NCBI GenBank assembly: GCA_934132915.1
Contig: CAKPAK010000021.1
Span: 1 to 22,043, forward strand
Direction: 5' to 3'
Length of the DNA: 22,043 nucleotides
DNA from: an uncultured Bacilli bacterium
GTDB taxonomy: Bacteria > Bacillota_I > Bacilli_A > RF39 > UBA660
Shown here one piece after another: positions 6,873 through 13,879 of this stretch. The position numbers and the translations under genes were made by a program. The notes below the pieces were generated by a model, which saw only the letters and a program-made list of their open reading frames with translations, did not search any database and was not told the DNA's origin. Position 1 is the stretch's first letter. Each line of letters opens with the position of its first letter.

Positions 6873-8415
6873 ATAATGTTACTTTTGTTGCAATTCCTAT
6901 TGGAATACCTAGAGTATAGAAAACAATTACAATAGCGAGCCATAAAACAGTAAATGCTACGGTATATGGAGTCATTAAGGATATGGCTCTAGAAATGGTT
7001 ACGGGGTCATTTTTCTTCTTATTGTAAATTTGAAGAAAGCCAATTAAAATGACAAAATAAGTAAATAATGGTGTGATTCCTTTTACAGAACTGTCTGCCG
7101 CTCTAAATACGGCTTGAGCAAATTCTGGGGTTAAGGAACTTTGCATAAACATTGGTACAATAATCGGCGCTAAAATTGCCCATTTTGTTGAAGCAACGGG
7201 TACAAGAAAGGTAGATACTAACGTTAGGAAGAATGTAATTAAAACAAGGACAATTCCCGTTAATTGAAGATTTCCTACCCAGTTTGTAAGACTAGCGACA
7301 ACGAAGATGCCAAGGTTAGTTTGTTTGAAAATTAAACAAAATTGAGCAGCAAAGAAGATTAAGACAAGGAGTGATGATAAATCTTTTAAATAATAATTCA
7401 TTCCATCTACAAAATCACGATTGTTTTTAAAAGTTTTCACTCTTAGGCCATAAACTAAACCGGCTAACATCAAAAGAAAACTAAAGATAAAAACAGAACC
7501 TTTATAAAAATATGAATTTGCTCCAAATAATTGATTGACATAGTTTGAGTCTTTTAGATAAAGAAGTAAGCCAGAGAAAGGTAGTCCTGGTGTGATGCAA
7601 TAGATAATCGGTAGTAAAATTGCTACTACTGAGAGAATCGCAATGATTAGGCCTTTCATTTCAGTTTTGGTTGGTTCTTGTTTTCTATTTTCTATTTCTT
7701 CTTCCTCAAAGTTATATTTTCCTAATTTAGGAATGATTACTCTTTCTGTAATGAGCGTACCAATGTAAGCAACTAATAAGGTACTTACCATCATAAAAAT
7801 AAGATTTCCATTGCTTTTTACTTTATAAGTAGCATCAAGAATTGTCGTTGCTGATTTGGTATAAGGAAGTAGACTACTATCTAGCGAATTTGCGACAATA
7901 TTTGCACCTGAGCCAAAAGTAATTCCAGCGAAGGCAGCGCAGATTCCAGCGGATGGATGTCTACCTAAATCTCTAAATAAAATAGCCGCCATAGGAATTA
8001 AAATAACATATCCCACATCATAGAACATTGAAAAAATTACTCCTAGTAATACAATTAGAAAGGTTAACATTTTTCTAGGAAATATTTTGGCAATCACTTT
8101 ATTTAAGGTATTTAAAAATCCTGATTTATAAGCAACGCCTATTCCCATTAGTCCTAAAATGAAAGTTCCTAAGGGTGCAAAATTCATAAAATTGGAAAGT
8201 AAATTACTGATTAAGTATTGAATTCCTGTTCGATTGAAGAGATTGTTAATATTTACTACTTGGGACTCTAAGTCACCAGTTACGGTATTTACTGTATAAT
8301 AGTTCGTTTCTAGATTTAAAATTCCACCAATACTACTAATCACCATAACCGTTAGGGTTAAAACAAGGAAAACTAAGGCTGGATGGAATTTTGTTCTTTT
8401 GATTTTATTTTTCAT
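6871..8415 (-). CDS. AbgT family transporter
   Basis: Inner-membrane transporter of the AbgT family (514 aa, same length as E. coli AbgT), whose studied members take up p-aminobenzoyl-glutamate or export sulfonamide-type antimetabolites. Family landmarks: FAPLGTFILGLMGIGVA (about 75-90), GRHPSAGICAAFAG followed by a GANIVANSLDSSL re-entrant element, and near the end FRAADSSVKGITPLF, GFLQIY and the terminal LGIPIG. Around ten hydrophobic segments are visible. The ATG overlaps the end of the DUF951 gene by 11 bp and uses an AAGGTGAT within it, so the two are translationally coupled. Substrate is not predictable; folate-precursor salvage is a reasonable guess. It stands between genes that are ancestral neighbours, suggesting insertion. 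Confidence 0.93.
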   Translation of the reverse strand: MKNKIKRTKFHPALVFLVLTLTVMVISSIGGILNLETNYYTVNTVTGDLESQVVNINNLFNRTGIQYLISNLLSNFMNFAPLGTFILGLMGIGVAYKSGFLNTLNKVIAKIFPRKMLTFLIVLLGVIFSMFYDVGYVILIPMAAILFRDLGRHPSAGICAAFAGITFGSGANIVANSLDSSLLPYTKSATTILDATYKVKSNGNLIFMMVSTLLVAYIGTLITERVIIPKLGKYNFEEEEIENRKQEPTKTEMKGLIIAILSVVAILLPIIYCITPGLPFSGLLLYLKDSNYVNQLFGANSYFYKGSVFIFSFLLMLAGLVYGLRVKTFKNNRDFVDGMNYYLKDLSSLLVLIFFAAQFCLIFKQTNLGIFVVASLTNWVGNLQLTGIVLVLITFFLTLVSTFLVPVASTKWAILAPIIVPMFMQSSLTPEFAQAVFRAADSSVKGITPLFTYFVILIGFLQIYNKKKNDPVTISRAISLMTPYTVAFTVLWLAIVIVFYTLGIPIGIATKVTL

Positions 8416-8596
8416 TGATTATCACCTTTTTTAACTTTTTGTTAAATTCTACTCTTGGTAGCATGATGGTTCTTCCACATTCCAGACATTTTATTTTGAT
8501 GTCCGCTCCTACTCTGATAATTTCCCATTTATTGGTTCCACATGGATGTTGTTTTTTCATCATCACAATACTACCTAAGCTATAATTAAGAGCCAT
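8405..8596 (-). CDS. DUF951 family protein (YyzM-like)
   Basis: Small conserved Firmicutes protein of 63 aa, function unknown. It has the full family signature: the G-S-I-V-x-M-K-K opening, HPCGTNKWEIIRVGAD, then KCLECGRTIMLPR. The CLECG pair together with the cysteine of HPCGT could bind a metal. A GTG at 8605 is in frame but lies inside the Shine-Dalgarno GAGGTGG; the ATG at 8596, 5 bp downstream of it, is the proper start. In Bacillus this family (YyzM) lies just upstream of ychF; here an AbgT-type gene and the 158-aa gene intervene. Confidence 0.92.
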   Translation of the reverse strand: MALNYSLGSIVMMKKQHPCGTNKWEIIRVGADIKIKCLECGRTIMLPRVEFNKKLKKVIINEK

Positions 8597-8620
8597 TTTA
8601 TCCACCTCTTTTTCTAGAAT

Positions 8621-8649
8621 ATTATAACATTTTTGAAATTTTATGTAAA
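8621..8649 (-). promoter_or_regulatory. Promoter of DUF951-abgT-type operon
   Basis: Minus-strand TTTACA (8644-8649), 17-bp spacer ending in TGT, perfect TATAAT (8621-8626): a near-consensus extended promoter. Confidence 0.85.
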
Positions 8650-8663
8650 TAGAGGGACTTTTT

Positions 8664-8699
8664 AAAAAGAAAAAGATTAGTCATCGAGTAACCAATCTT
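8664..8699 (-). terminator. Terminator of trmL, overlapping its coding end
   Basis: 9-bp stem AAGATTGGT / ACTAATCTT (one G-U) at 8691-8699 and 8673-8681, followed by a T-rich run. The 5' arm is formed by the codons for the last eight or so residues of TrmL. Confidence 0.85.
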
Positions 8700-9186
8700 C
8701 TCCTTTATGAGGTTCTGTTCTTTTTAAAGATGGATAATCTTGTTGTCTTAATACTTCATAAGTTGCAACGGCAACACAGTTTGATAAATTTAGGGCTCTA
8801 ACATTCTCTGTTGTTGGAATTCTTATGCATCTATCTAGGTGATTTTTTAAGATTTCTTTGGGAATTCCTGTTGACTCTTTGCCAAAGATTAAATAAATTT
8901 CTTTTTCTTTATCTTTAAAATCAAATTCGGTATGAGGCTTTTTGCCATATCTTGTAAAAAAATAGTACTCCCCTTCATTGTTTTTTGCAAAAGAAGCAAA
9001 ATCTTCATATACTTGATAGTTTAATTTGTCAATGTAATTGACACCACTTCTTTTGATTGTTTTATCATTTAAGATAAATCCAAGTGGCTCGATTAGGTGA
9101 AGTTTTGCTCCTGTTGCAACACAAGTACGCATAATATTTCCTGTATTTTGGGGAATTTCTGGTTCATATAGTACAATGTTAATCAA
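8677..9186 (-). CDS. trmL: tRNA (cytidine(34)-2'-O)-methyltransferase
   Basis: SPOUT-family methyltransferase (169 aa) that 2'-O-methylates the wobble base of tRNA-Leu isoacceptors using S-adenosylmethionine. The family opening NIVLYEPEIPQNTGNI, the central IYLIFGKESTGIP and the knotted C-terminal IPTTENVRALNLSNCVAVA are all present. The TTG at 9186 is chosen: GGAG lies 9 bp upstream and the protein then begins like its relatives. A TTG at 9201 in the same frame has no ribosome site. The start overlaps the end of the upstream gene by 8 bp, so the pair is coupled. Confidence 0.95.
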   Translation of the reverse strand: MINIVLYEPEIPQNTGNIMRTCVATGAKLHLIEPLGFILNDKTIKRSGVNYIDKLNYQVYEDFASFAKNNEGEYYFFTRYGKKPHTEFDFKDKEKEIYLIFGKESTGIPKEILKNHLDRCIRIPTTENVRALNLSNCVAVATYEVLRQQDYPSLKRTEPHKGEDWLLDD

Positions 9187-9685
9187 TTTCGTCTGCTCCA
9201 ATTCTATTTAAGTATTTTATTGTTTTCTTAGGGTTATAACCATTTTTTTTGATACTATAAGTATCTGTTACTTTTCCATTTGTATATACAATTAAATAAG
9301 GAAAATTTTCATCAATATTGAATTTATTTATGGCATTTGTTTTTATCTCATCCGTAACATTTAAGTATAGGAGATTGTTTTTTAAGTTACTATCAATGAC
9401 GTTATTTTTAAACTGTTCTTCAAAACGATTGATTTCTTTGTTTCCTAGTATTGATACATAGATAACAGCATTTTTATTTTCTACAATGTAATCATCTAAT
9501 TCATTATAATTAATCACGGTTAAATATTGATTCATAATACTCGTGTAAAGTTTATTCTCATTATAAGTTTCATACCATGTATAAATATAGATTAAAACAA
9601 AAAGGCTACCTAGTAAAATAATAAATAAATAGATATAATTTTTAGGAGGAATTTCTTTTATTTTTTCTTTTTTCATGCTATTCAT
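9179..9685 (-). CDS. Membrane-anchored thioredoxin-like protein, 168 aa
   Basis: A short basic N terminus, one membrane segment (about residues 18-36, YIYLFIILLGSLFVLIYIY) and a soluble domain outside the cell. The domain looks like a thioredoxin fold: NAVIYVSILGNKE would be the strand before the active site, and NFPYLIVYTNGKVTD carries the cis-proline-type FPYLIVY element followed by a beta hairpin. The CxxC redox pair is absent; the equivalent site reads LGNKE, so it is probably not a redox enzyme. The ATG at 9685 has GGAG 8 bp upstream. It is co-transcribed with trmL with an 8-bp overlap. Fold assignment is by pattern only. Confidence 0.8.
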   Translation of the reverse strand: MNSMKKEKIKEIPPKNYIYLFIILLGSLFVLIYIYTWYETYNENKLYTSIMNQYLTVINYNELDDYIVENKNAVIYVSILGNKEINRFEEQFKNNVIDSNLKNNLLYLNVTDEIKTNAINKFNIDENFPYLIVYTNGKVTDTYSIKKNGYNPKKTIKYLNRIGADEID

Positions 9686-9706
9686 CTTACCATCTCCATT
9701 AGATTT

Positions 9707-9735
9707 ATTTTAACAGTTAATTTGCTATTTGTAAA
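9707..9735 (-). promoter_or_regulatory. Promoter of the thioredoxin-like gene and trmL
   Basis: Minus-strand TTTACA (9730-9735), 17-bp spacer ending in TGT, then TAAAAT (9707-9712). Confidence 0.75.
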
Positions 9736-9773
9736 TATTTTATACTAAATATTATGAAAAACCCTTGGCTTTA

Positions 9774-9782
9774 TGTTATAAT
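9774..9782 (+). promoter_or_regulatory. Extended -10 promoter of queH
   Basis: TGT followed by a perfect TATAAT (9777-9782); no -35 match. It would give a leader of roughly 75 nt before queH. Confidence 0.65.
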
Positions 9783-9820
9783 ATTTTAGGACGTGAACTT
9801 ATTTTAATTTTTTTATAGAA

Positions 9821-9874
9821 ATGGGGTGTTTTAAGGGTTTTTATTTATTACCTATGATAGCATATGAAAAGTGA
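9821..9874 (+). other. Possible 17-codon leader ORF overlapping queH
   Basis: ATG GGG TGT ... AAG TGA encodes 17 residues and overlaps the queH start by 11 bp. queH itself has no recognisable Shine-Dalgarno, so translation might arrive through this ORF. The small ORF also lacks a good ribosome site, which weakens the case. Confidence 0.3.
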
Positions 9875-10505
9875 AAATTTTGACAAATTATTGGAAGAGT
9901 TAATCCAAAAAAATAAAGAAAAGGCGATTGTTCCTACTTTGCTTTTACATAGTTGTTGTGCGCCTTGCTCTAGCTATGTGCTAGAGTATCTTTCAAAGTA
10001 TTTTAAAATTACCGTTTTTTACTATAATCCAAATATTTCTCCTGAAGATGAATACTTAAAAAGAAAAGAAGAGCAAACAAGACTCATTCAGGAAATGAAA
10101 ACGGTTTATCCTGTTCAAATTTTAGATTGTGATTATGATAATTCTTTATATGAGGAGGCTATTCAAGGATTAGAGAATGAACCAGAACGAGGAAGTCGAT
10201 GTACCATTTGTTTTAGAATGCGCTTAGAAAAAACAGCGCAGGTTGCATTACGGGAACATTTTGATTATTTTGGAACGACTTTAACCGTTAGTCCTTATAA
10301 GAATGCTAAACTATTAAATGAAATGGGAAGACAAATGGAAAATACTTATTCCGTAAAGTTTTTATTTAGCGATTTTAAGAAAAAAAACGGATATAAACGG
10401 TCTATTGAACTATCTCAAGAATACCATTTATATCGACAAGACTATTGTGGTTGTAAATACTCTAAATTAGAAAGGGAGCGATTATTATTAGAGAAGAAGA
10501 ATTAG
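9864..10505 (+). CDS. queH: Epoxyqueuosine reductase QueH
   Basis: QueH (DUF208 family, 213 aa) performs the last step of queuosine synthesis, reducing epoxyqueuosine to queuosine in tRNA; it replaces the cobalamin enzyme QueG. The metal-ligand cysteines are visible: HSCCAPC (C31, C32, C35), CTIC (C113, C116) and DYCGC (C195, C197). VFYYNPNISP and FGTTLTVSPYKN are family landmarks. No other queuosine genes lie in the window, consistent with salvage of queuine or preQ1 or with genes elsewhere. The ATG at 9864 is the only possible in-frame NTG start close to the domain but has no clear ribosome site. Confidence 0.95.
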   Translation: MKSENFDKLLEELIQKNKEKAIVPTLLLHSCCAPCSSYVLEYLSKYFKITVFYYNPNISPEDEYLKRKEEQTRLIQEMKTVYPVQILDCDYDNSLYEEAIQGLENEPERGSRCTICFRMRLEKTAQVALREHFDYFGTTLTVSPYKNAKLLNEMGRQMENTYSVKFLFSDFKKKNGYKRSIELSQEYHLYRQDYCGCKYSKLERERLLLEKKN

Positions 10506-10555
10506 AAATATTTTATGCTTTAGATGAGAAGAAGTATATCATTCAAAAAAATAAT

Positions 10556-11089
10556 ATGTTAAAGAAGGAATTTAAATCTTTAAATTGGACTTATCATACT
10601 AAGGATGTTCAAGATTTTATCAATAAATTAATTTCTTGGTATATGGTAAAATTTGAGGATCGTTATTTGGATACGATCCTTGATGATCAGATTCAGGAAG
10701 ATCGTACAATTCTTAAAATTATGAATTTTGATACTTTTAAGGAGCATTACACTTCATTTGAAGATGATTTATTTAAAAGAAAGAATATAACGGAGAAGCA
10801 GATTCGATTTCAAAAAGACGTTGTGATTGCGGCGGGATGGGGATTAATTTATGATAAAAAGTCCTCCCCTGAATATGGATATTACCGTGCTAAAAAACTA
10901 TTAGATGATTTTAATACTGCCTATCATTGGAATTTGAAAGCGACAATTTATCAACCAATACTGATGAAGAAATATACTTTAGAAGACGATGAAATTCGTC
11001 AACTTCTGAATAAAAAAGAAAAAGAAAAGAAAAAAACAGGGATAAAAAAAAGAAAGTTATCCAGAATTGGTTCTTTCTTTAAGAGATAA
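10556..11089 (+). CDS. Hypothetical protein, at least 177 aa
   Basis: Not recognised. Soluble and largely helical, with many aromatic residues (LNWTYHTKDVQDFINKLISW near the start), a VVIAAGWGLIYD segment near residue 90, SPEYGYYRAKKLLDDF near 105, and a highly basic tail (KKEKEKKKTGIKKRK). The ATG at 10556 has no ribosome site. The frame stays open upstream to a stop at 10463 with coding-like content (REEELEIFYALDEKKY) but no ATG, GTG, TTG or CTG; AAAGGGAG at 10471-10478 precedes ATT codons at 10481-10489. The true start may therefore be a rare AUU inside queH. It follows queH closely and probably shares its mRNA. Its 3' end overlaps the convergent gene by 33 bp. Confidence 0.75.
   Translation: MLKKEFKSLNWTYHTKDVQDFINKLISWYMVKFEDRYLDTILDDQIQEDRTILKIMNFDTFKEHYTSFEDDLFKRKNITEKQIRFQKDVVIAAGWGLIYDKKSSPEYGYYRAKKLLDDFNTAYHWNLKATIYQPILMKKYTLEDDEIRQLLNKKEKEKKKTGIKKRKLSRIGSFFKR
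11044..11080 (-). terminator. Terminator inside the convergent overlap
   Basis: Stem AAAGAAAG / CTTTCTTT (11073-11080 and 11049-11056) with an inner CCA/TGG helix, followed by eight Ts on the minus strand. It lies within the coding end of the plus-strand 177-aa gene. On the plus strand the hairpin lacks a T run. Confidence 0.8.
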
Positions 11090-11698
11090 ATTATTTTTAC
11101 TTAAAAGAATAACAAGATGGTACAGATCATTTTGTTTTTTTGTCCAATTATTTTCAAGTTCCCTTAAAAGTGTTTCTTTCATTTGAGAGAGATTTTTTCC
11201 TTCTTCATTAAAATATTCATAATATAAATATTTTAGTAGGAGTTTGTTATTTAAATCAATGATATAGTTGATTAAAAGTTCTTTTTTTTCTTTTTCAATT
11301 CTTAATTTATTTTCGTGAACAATAGGTTTGTTTTCCTGATAAGTAATTTCCGTTAATGGAAGATTAAAAGCCGTGGTGTTGGTTTCTTCCTCTTCTTCAT
11401 AAATAAGGCTACTTCTTTTTAAAAGAAAACCACTTTCATTAAAAAGTAATCCTAAAGTAATTTGCGTATTAGAAACCAGACATTGGAGTCTTTTTTTATT
11501 TTGGTTTTCTGATTTGAGGAGCTCTAAAAATTCTCCCTTAATGGTAACTTGGTTATCTTTTAAATTGGAAATATCCTGATCGCTGACATGATAAAGTGGA
11601 AGTTTTTGAATATTTTTGATTCTATCTTGACGGTTCCATTCAAAAAATTGATAATAATTTTCTTGAAAATTTAGGGCTATATCATAAATGTAAGTCAT
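11057..11698 (-). CDS. DUF3603-like conserved protein, 213 aa
   Basis: A soluble 213-aa protein beginning MTYIYDIALNFQENYYQFFEWN and then DRIKNIQKLPLYHV. This opening resembles the DUF3603 family of Bacilli as I remember it; function unknown. The middle has an acidic run (YEEEEETN) and the C-terminal half is helical and charged, ending KERTNSG. AAGGAGAT lies 8 bp before the ATG. It overlaps the upstream 73-aa membrane protein gene by 17 bp, indicating coupling, and its last 33 bp are antisense to the end of the plus-strand 177-aa gene. Confidence 0.78.
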   Translation of the reverse strand: MTYIYDIALNFQENYYQFFEWNRQDRIKNIQKLPLYHVSDQDISNLKDNQVTIKGEFLELLKSENQNKKRLQCLVSNTQITLGLLFNESGFLLKRSSLIYEEEEETNTTAFNLPLTEITYQENKPIVHENKLRIEKEKKELLINYIIDLNNKLLLKYLYYEYFNEEGKNLSQMKETLLRELENNWTKKQNDLYHLVILLSKNNLSLKERTNSG

Positions 11699-11903
11699 TT
11701 TTTTTATCTCCTTTTCGATTTAGTGCTAATAGAATAGTAAGAAAACCTATGATGGTACAATAACATTCTATTCTTCTAGTTATAAAGTGAACATAAAAAG
11801 AGAAATTATACCCTATTGTTAATAAATTTAGGTAGAGAATATTAAAGGATAAACCTATTACGATAAGGATAAAACCGATGATTAGAAAAAGAATGCGTGT
11901 CAT
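11682..11903 (-). CDS. Small membrane protein, 73 aa
   Basis: Two hydrophobic segments: residues 4-33 (LFLIIGFILIVIGLSFNILY and on) and about 48-61 (CTIIGFLTILLALN), separated by HFITRRIECY, with a charged end (RKGDKKND). No family recognised. The ATG has a strong AGGAGG 4 bp upstream, and the gene overlaps the next by 17 bp, which supports it being real. Probably co-transcribed with rmuC upstream and the DUF3603-like gene downstream. Confidence 0.75.
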   Translation of the reverse strand: MTRILFLIIGFILIVIGLSFNILYLNLLTIGYNFSFYVHFITRRIECYCTIIGFLTILLALNRKGDKKNDLHL

Positions 11904-11917
11904 AATTCCTCCTAATT

Positions 11918-11954
11918 AATAGTATTTTTATGGCACACTTTTTAGAATACTATT
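11918..11954 (-). repeat. Inverted repeat between rmuC and the 73-aa gene
   Basis: AATAGTATT / AATACTATT, 9-bp perfect arms 19 bp apart, spanning the rmuC stop. There is no T run after it, so it is more likely an RNA processing or stabilising stem than a terminator. Confidence 0.45.
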
Positions 11955-13020
11955 CTAGATAATCTTTGTTTTTTATTTCTACACTACTGATTGAAGCAAA
12001 ATGCTTGGTAATTTTATCTGTGGTAATGTTAATATTTTCAATATCTTTATTAACCGTATCTAAACTTCTTGCTAATTTATCCCATCTTTCTTTGTATCTT
12101 GAAAATTCGATTCCTAATTTGTTCAGTTCTTCATGGATGATGGAAGAATACTTATCTCTTTCGATATTTTTTAAAATTACTTGAATAACGGTTAAGGTGG
12201 ACATTAAGGTTGTTGGAGAAGTTATCCAAACTCTTTTTTGATTCGCATATTCGATTAAATCGGTATGATAGGCATTTAATTCAGCAAAAATTGCTTCGGC
12301 GGGTAAGAACATAATCGCTTGAGAACTTGTAACACCTGGAATAATGTATTTACTTTGAATGGTGTCAATATGTTTTTTTACATCTAACTTAAATTGTCTT
12401 TCCGCGAGTGCACGCTCTCCTTTTTCTTTTGTTTTGTCTACCATAATTCGATAGTTTTCTAAGGGAAATTTTGAATCAATTGCAATGGTACCTAAAGGTC
12501 TTGGGGCAAAGATGACCGCATCAGCAATCGTGTGATTGGGAAATGAATATTGGGTTTGATAAATTCTGTGATTATTTTCTCCAAAAATATTGATCAAGAT
12601 ATGGTTTAAATTGACTTCTCCAAAGATGCCTCTTGTTTTTTTGTCCGTTAGAATACTTTGTAGAGAGACAATATCTGTGGATAGATTGTCTATTTTCTTT
12701 TGTGCTTCATCAATTTTTGAAAGGCGTTCTAGGATACTTGTAAATGTTTTATTTGTTTTAGCAAAATTTTCATCTAATCTTTCATTTACTTTCTCATTAA
12801 TAACAGTAAGACGATACTCTAACATTTCATTTAGGTTATTAAAGTCTTCATTCATTGTTTTGATCATGTCTACTTTAAAAGTGGACATTTCTTTTACTGA
12901 AGTGGTTTCTAATTTTCCAAGACGTTCTATGATATTTGACTCATTAATATTTTTAGAGATTGAAATAATTAATAAAATAATGATAATAATAATTCCTATT
13001 AAGATGATATATTCTAGCAT
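11950..13020 (-). CDS. rmuC: DNA recombination protein RmuC
   Basis: RmuC family protein, 356 aa, implicated in limiting inversions at short inverted repeats; it carries a nuclease-like fold. Layout: N-terminal membrane anchor (residues 4-20, almost all Ile and Leu), a long coiled coil (about 25-125, with repeated LGKLE/LSKIDEAQ heptads), then the RmuC domain with KKTRGIFGEVNLNHIL, ADAVIFAPRP, AIDSKFPLENY, KKHIDTIQSKYI, AIMFLPAEAIFAELNA and VWITSPTTLMS. AGGAAG lies 6 bp before the ATG. It appears to head a three-gene unit with the 73-aa membrane protein and the DUF3603-like gene. Confidence 0.96.
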   Translation of the reverse strand: MLEYIILIGIIIIIILLIISISKNINESNIIERLGKLETTSVKEMSTFKVDMIKTMNEDFNNLNEMLEYRLTVINEKVNERLDENFAKTNKTFTSILERLSKIDEAQKKIDNLSTDIVSLQSILTDKKTRGIFGEVNLNHILINIFGENNHRIYQTQYSFPNHTIADAVIFAPRPLGTIAIDSKFPLENYRIMVDKTKEKGERALAERQFKLDVKKHIDTIQSKYIIPGVTSSQAIMFLPAEAIFAELNAYHTDLIEYANQKRVWITSPTTLMSTLTVIQVILKNIERDKYSSIIHEELNKLGIEFSRYKERWDKLARSLDTVNKDIENINITTDKITKHFASISSVEIKNKDYLE

Positions 13021-13045
13021 ACGAACACTTCCTATTCTTAAGATT

Positions 13046-13054
13046 ATTTTATCA
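13046..13054 (-). promoter_or_regulatory. Extended -10 promoter of rmuC
   Basis: Minus-strand TGA plus TAAAAT, 25 bp before the rmuC ATG. No -35 match. Confidence 0.5.
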
Positions 13055-13197
13055 TAAAATTGGCAATATCGTATATTAAAAAATACTTATCTTTATTTTC
13101 TCCTAATCATTGAATTCGTGCTTATGTATTGTTGTTACTTATTGGTTATCGCAATTATGAAATATTATTAATTGAGAAATTTCCTAATATAATATAT

Positions 13198-13245
13198 AAA
13201 AAAAATACTTCCTTTTTCTGTTAGAAATTTAAAGAAGTATTTTTT
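13198..13245 (-). terminator. Terminator of the CotF-like pair
   Basis: 11-bp perfect stem AAAAATACTTC / GAAGTATTTTT (13235-13245 and 13202-13212) with T runs on both strands, 5 bp after the CotF-like stop. The rest of 13055-13197 shows no gene or clear signal. Confidence 0.85.
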
Positions 13246-13249
13246 TCAT

Positions 13250-13570
13250 TTAATTTATATTCAAATCTTGATATTCCTGACATAACATTTGATATTTCTC
13301 CGTTATTTTAGCATTTTCAGCTTTCTCTAGGGAGTACCAACCATTTTTAAACATTCGTTCATAAGTTTCTCTTTGAAGAGAAGATATTTCTTTAAAAGTA
13401 TTGAAATAACTTTGATATAAATGTTCGTTGCTAGATTCTGTTAGGGCTATGGCATAATTTTTCTCTAGTTCTTTTAATATTCCTAGAAGACATGTTAAAT
13501 AGTCCTTTTCATTCATTTCTATTCCTGAGGGAACTTCTGTTTTAGGATTAGATATTTTATTATTATTCAT
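13250..13570 (-). CDS. CotF-like spore coat protein, 106 aa
   Basis: Matches the CotF (COG5577) pattern: a four-helix, ferritin-like bundle found in endospore coat proteins. The core runs from MNEKDYLTCLLGILKELEKNY, through ALTESSNEHLYQSYFNTFKE, to ERMFKNGWYSLEKAE; the last segment (MFKxGWYxLExA) is the strongest family mark. A 20-residue polar extension precedes the bundle. An in-frame ATG at 13585 is unlikely; the ATG at 13570 has GGAGG 5 bp upstream and gives an 8-bp overlap with the preceding gene, so the two are coupled. Role in a coat is inferred; CotF-like proteins also occur in lineages not known to sporulate. Confidence 0.82.
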   Translation of the reverse strand: MNNNKISNPKTEVPSGIEMNEKDYLTCLLGILKELEKNYAIALTESSNEHLYQSYFNTFKEISSLQRETYERMFKNGWYSLEKAENAKITEKYQMLCQEYQDLNIN

Positions 13571-13793
13571 TCGTACCTCCCTCATTTAATAGAGATAAAA
13601 CAAGATTTAAATTATTCTTAAAAAGATTGTAACCTTTGGTTAATGTCTCTTTTATTTCTTCATTTTCGACTTGATTTACTGCAACATTCATCTTTTTTAA
13701 AGCTCCGTAATTCCAATTGAACATATCACTTAGGTAATCTAAGTCTTTATTAGTTATGATATTAGGAACCTCATTATAAATTTTGTTTTCCAT
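13563..13793 (-). CDS. Small helical protein paired with the CotF-like gene, 76 aa
   Basis: A short helical protein (MENKIYNEVPNIITNKDLDY, then DMFNWNYGALKKMNVAVNQVEN, then TLTKGYNLFKNNLNLVLSLL). Heptad-like spacing and the coupling to CotF suggest half of a ferritin-like bundle that may pair with the CotF-like product; this is inference. The ATG at 13811 is part of the Shine-Dalgarno region; the start chosen is 13793, with AAAGGAGA 7 bp upstream. That ribosome site is buried in a predicted hairpin (13802-13832). Confidence 0.75.
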   Translation of the reverse strand: MENKIYNEVPNIITNKDLDYLSDMFNWNYGALKKMNVAVNQVENEEIKETLTKGYNLFKNNLNLVLSLLNEGGTNE

Positions 13794-13801
13794 AAAAAAA
13801 T

Positions 13802-13832
13802 CTCCTTTCATTTTTATTATGGATGAAAGAAG
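13802..13832 (-). promoter_or_regulatory. Hairpin masking the ribosome binding site of the CotF pair
   Basis: In the mRNA, CTTCTTTCAT (13823-13832) pairs with ATGAAAGGAG (13802-13811) over 10 bp with one G-U and an 11-nt loop. The 3' arm contains the whole AAAGGAG site, so the structure would block initiation unless opened by temperature, a protein or a small RNA. Confidence 0.6.
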
Positions 13833-13879
13833 TTTTTTTAAACAAATTTTAATGAATTATTGGAAAAAATAGTCAGAGA

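Noticed and set aside
12590..13057. A 155-codon plus-strand open frame antisense to rmuC
   Set aside because: It lies opposite the coiled-coil region of a clear rmuC gene; composition is what the reverse of that coding sequence gives, and it has no ribosome site.
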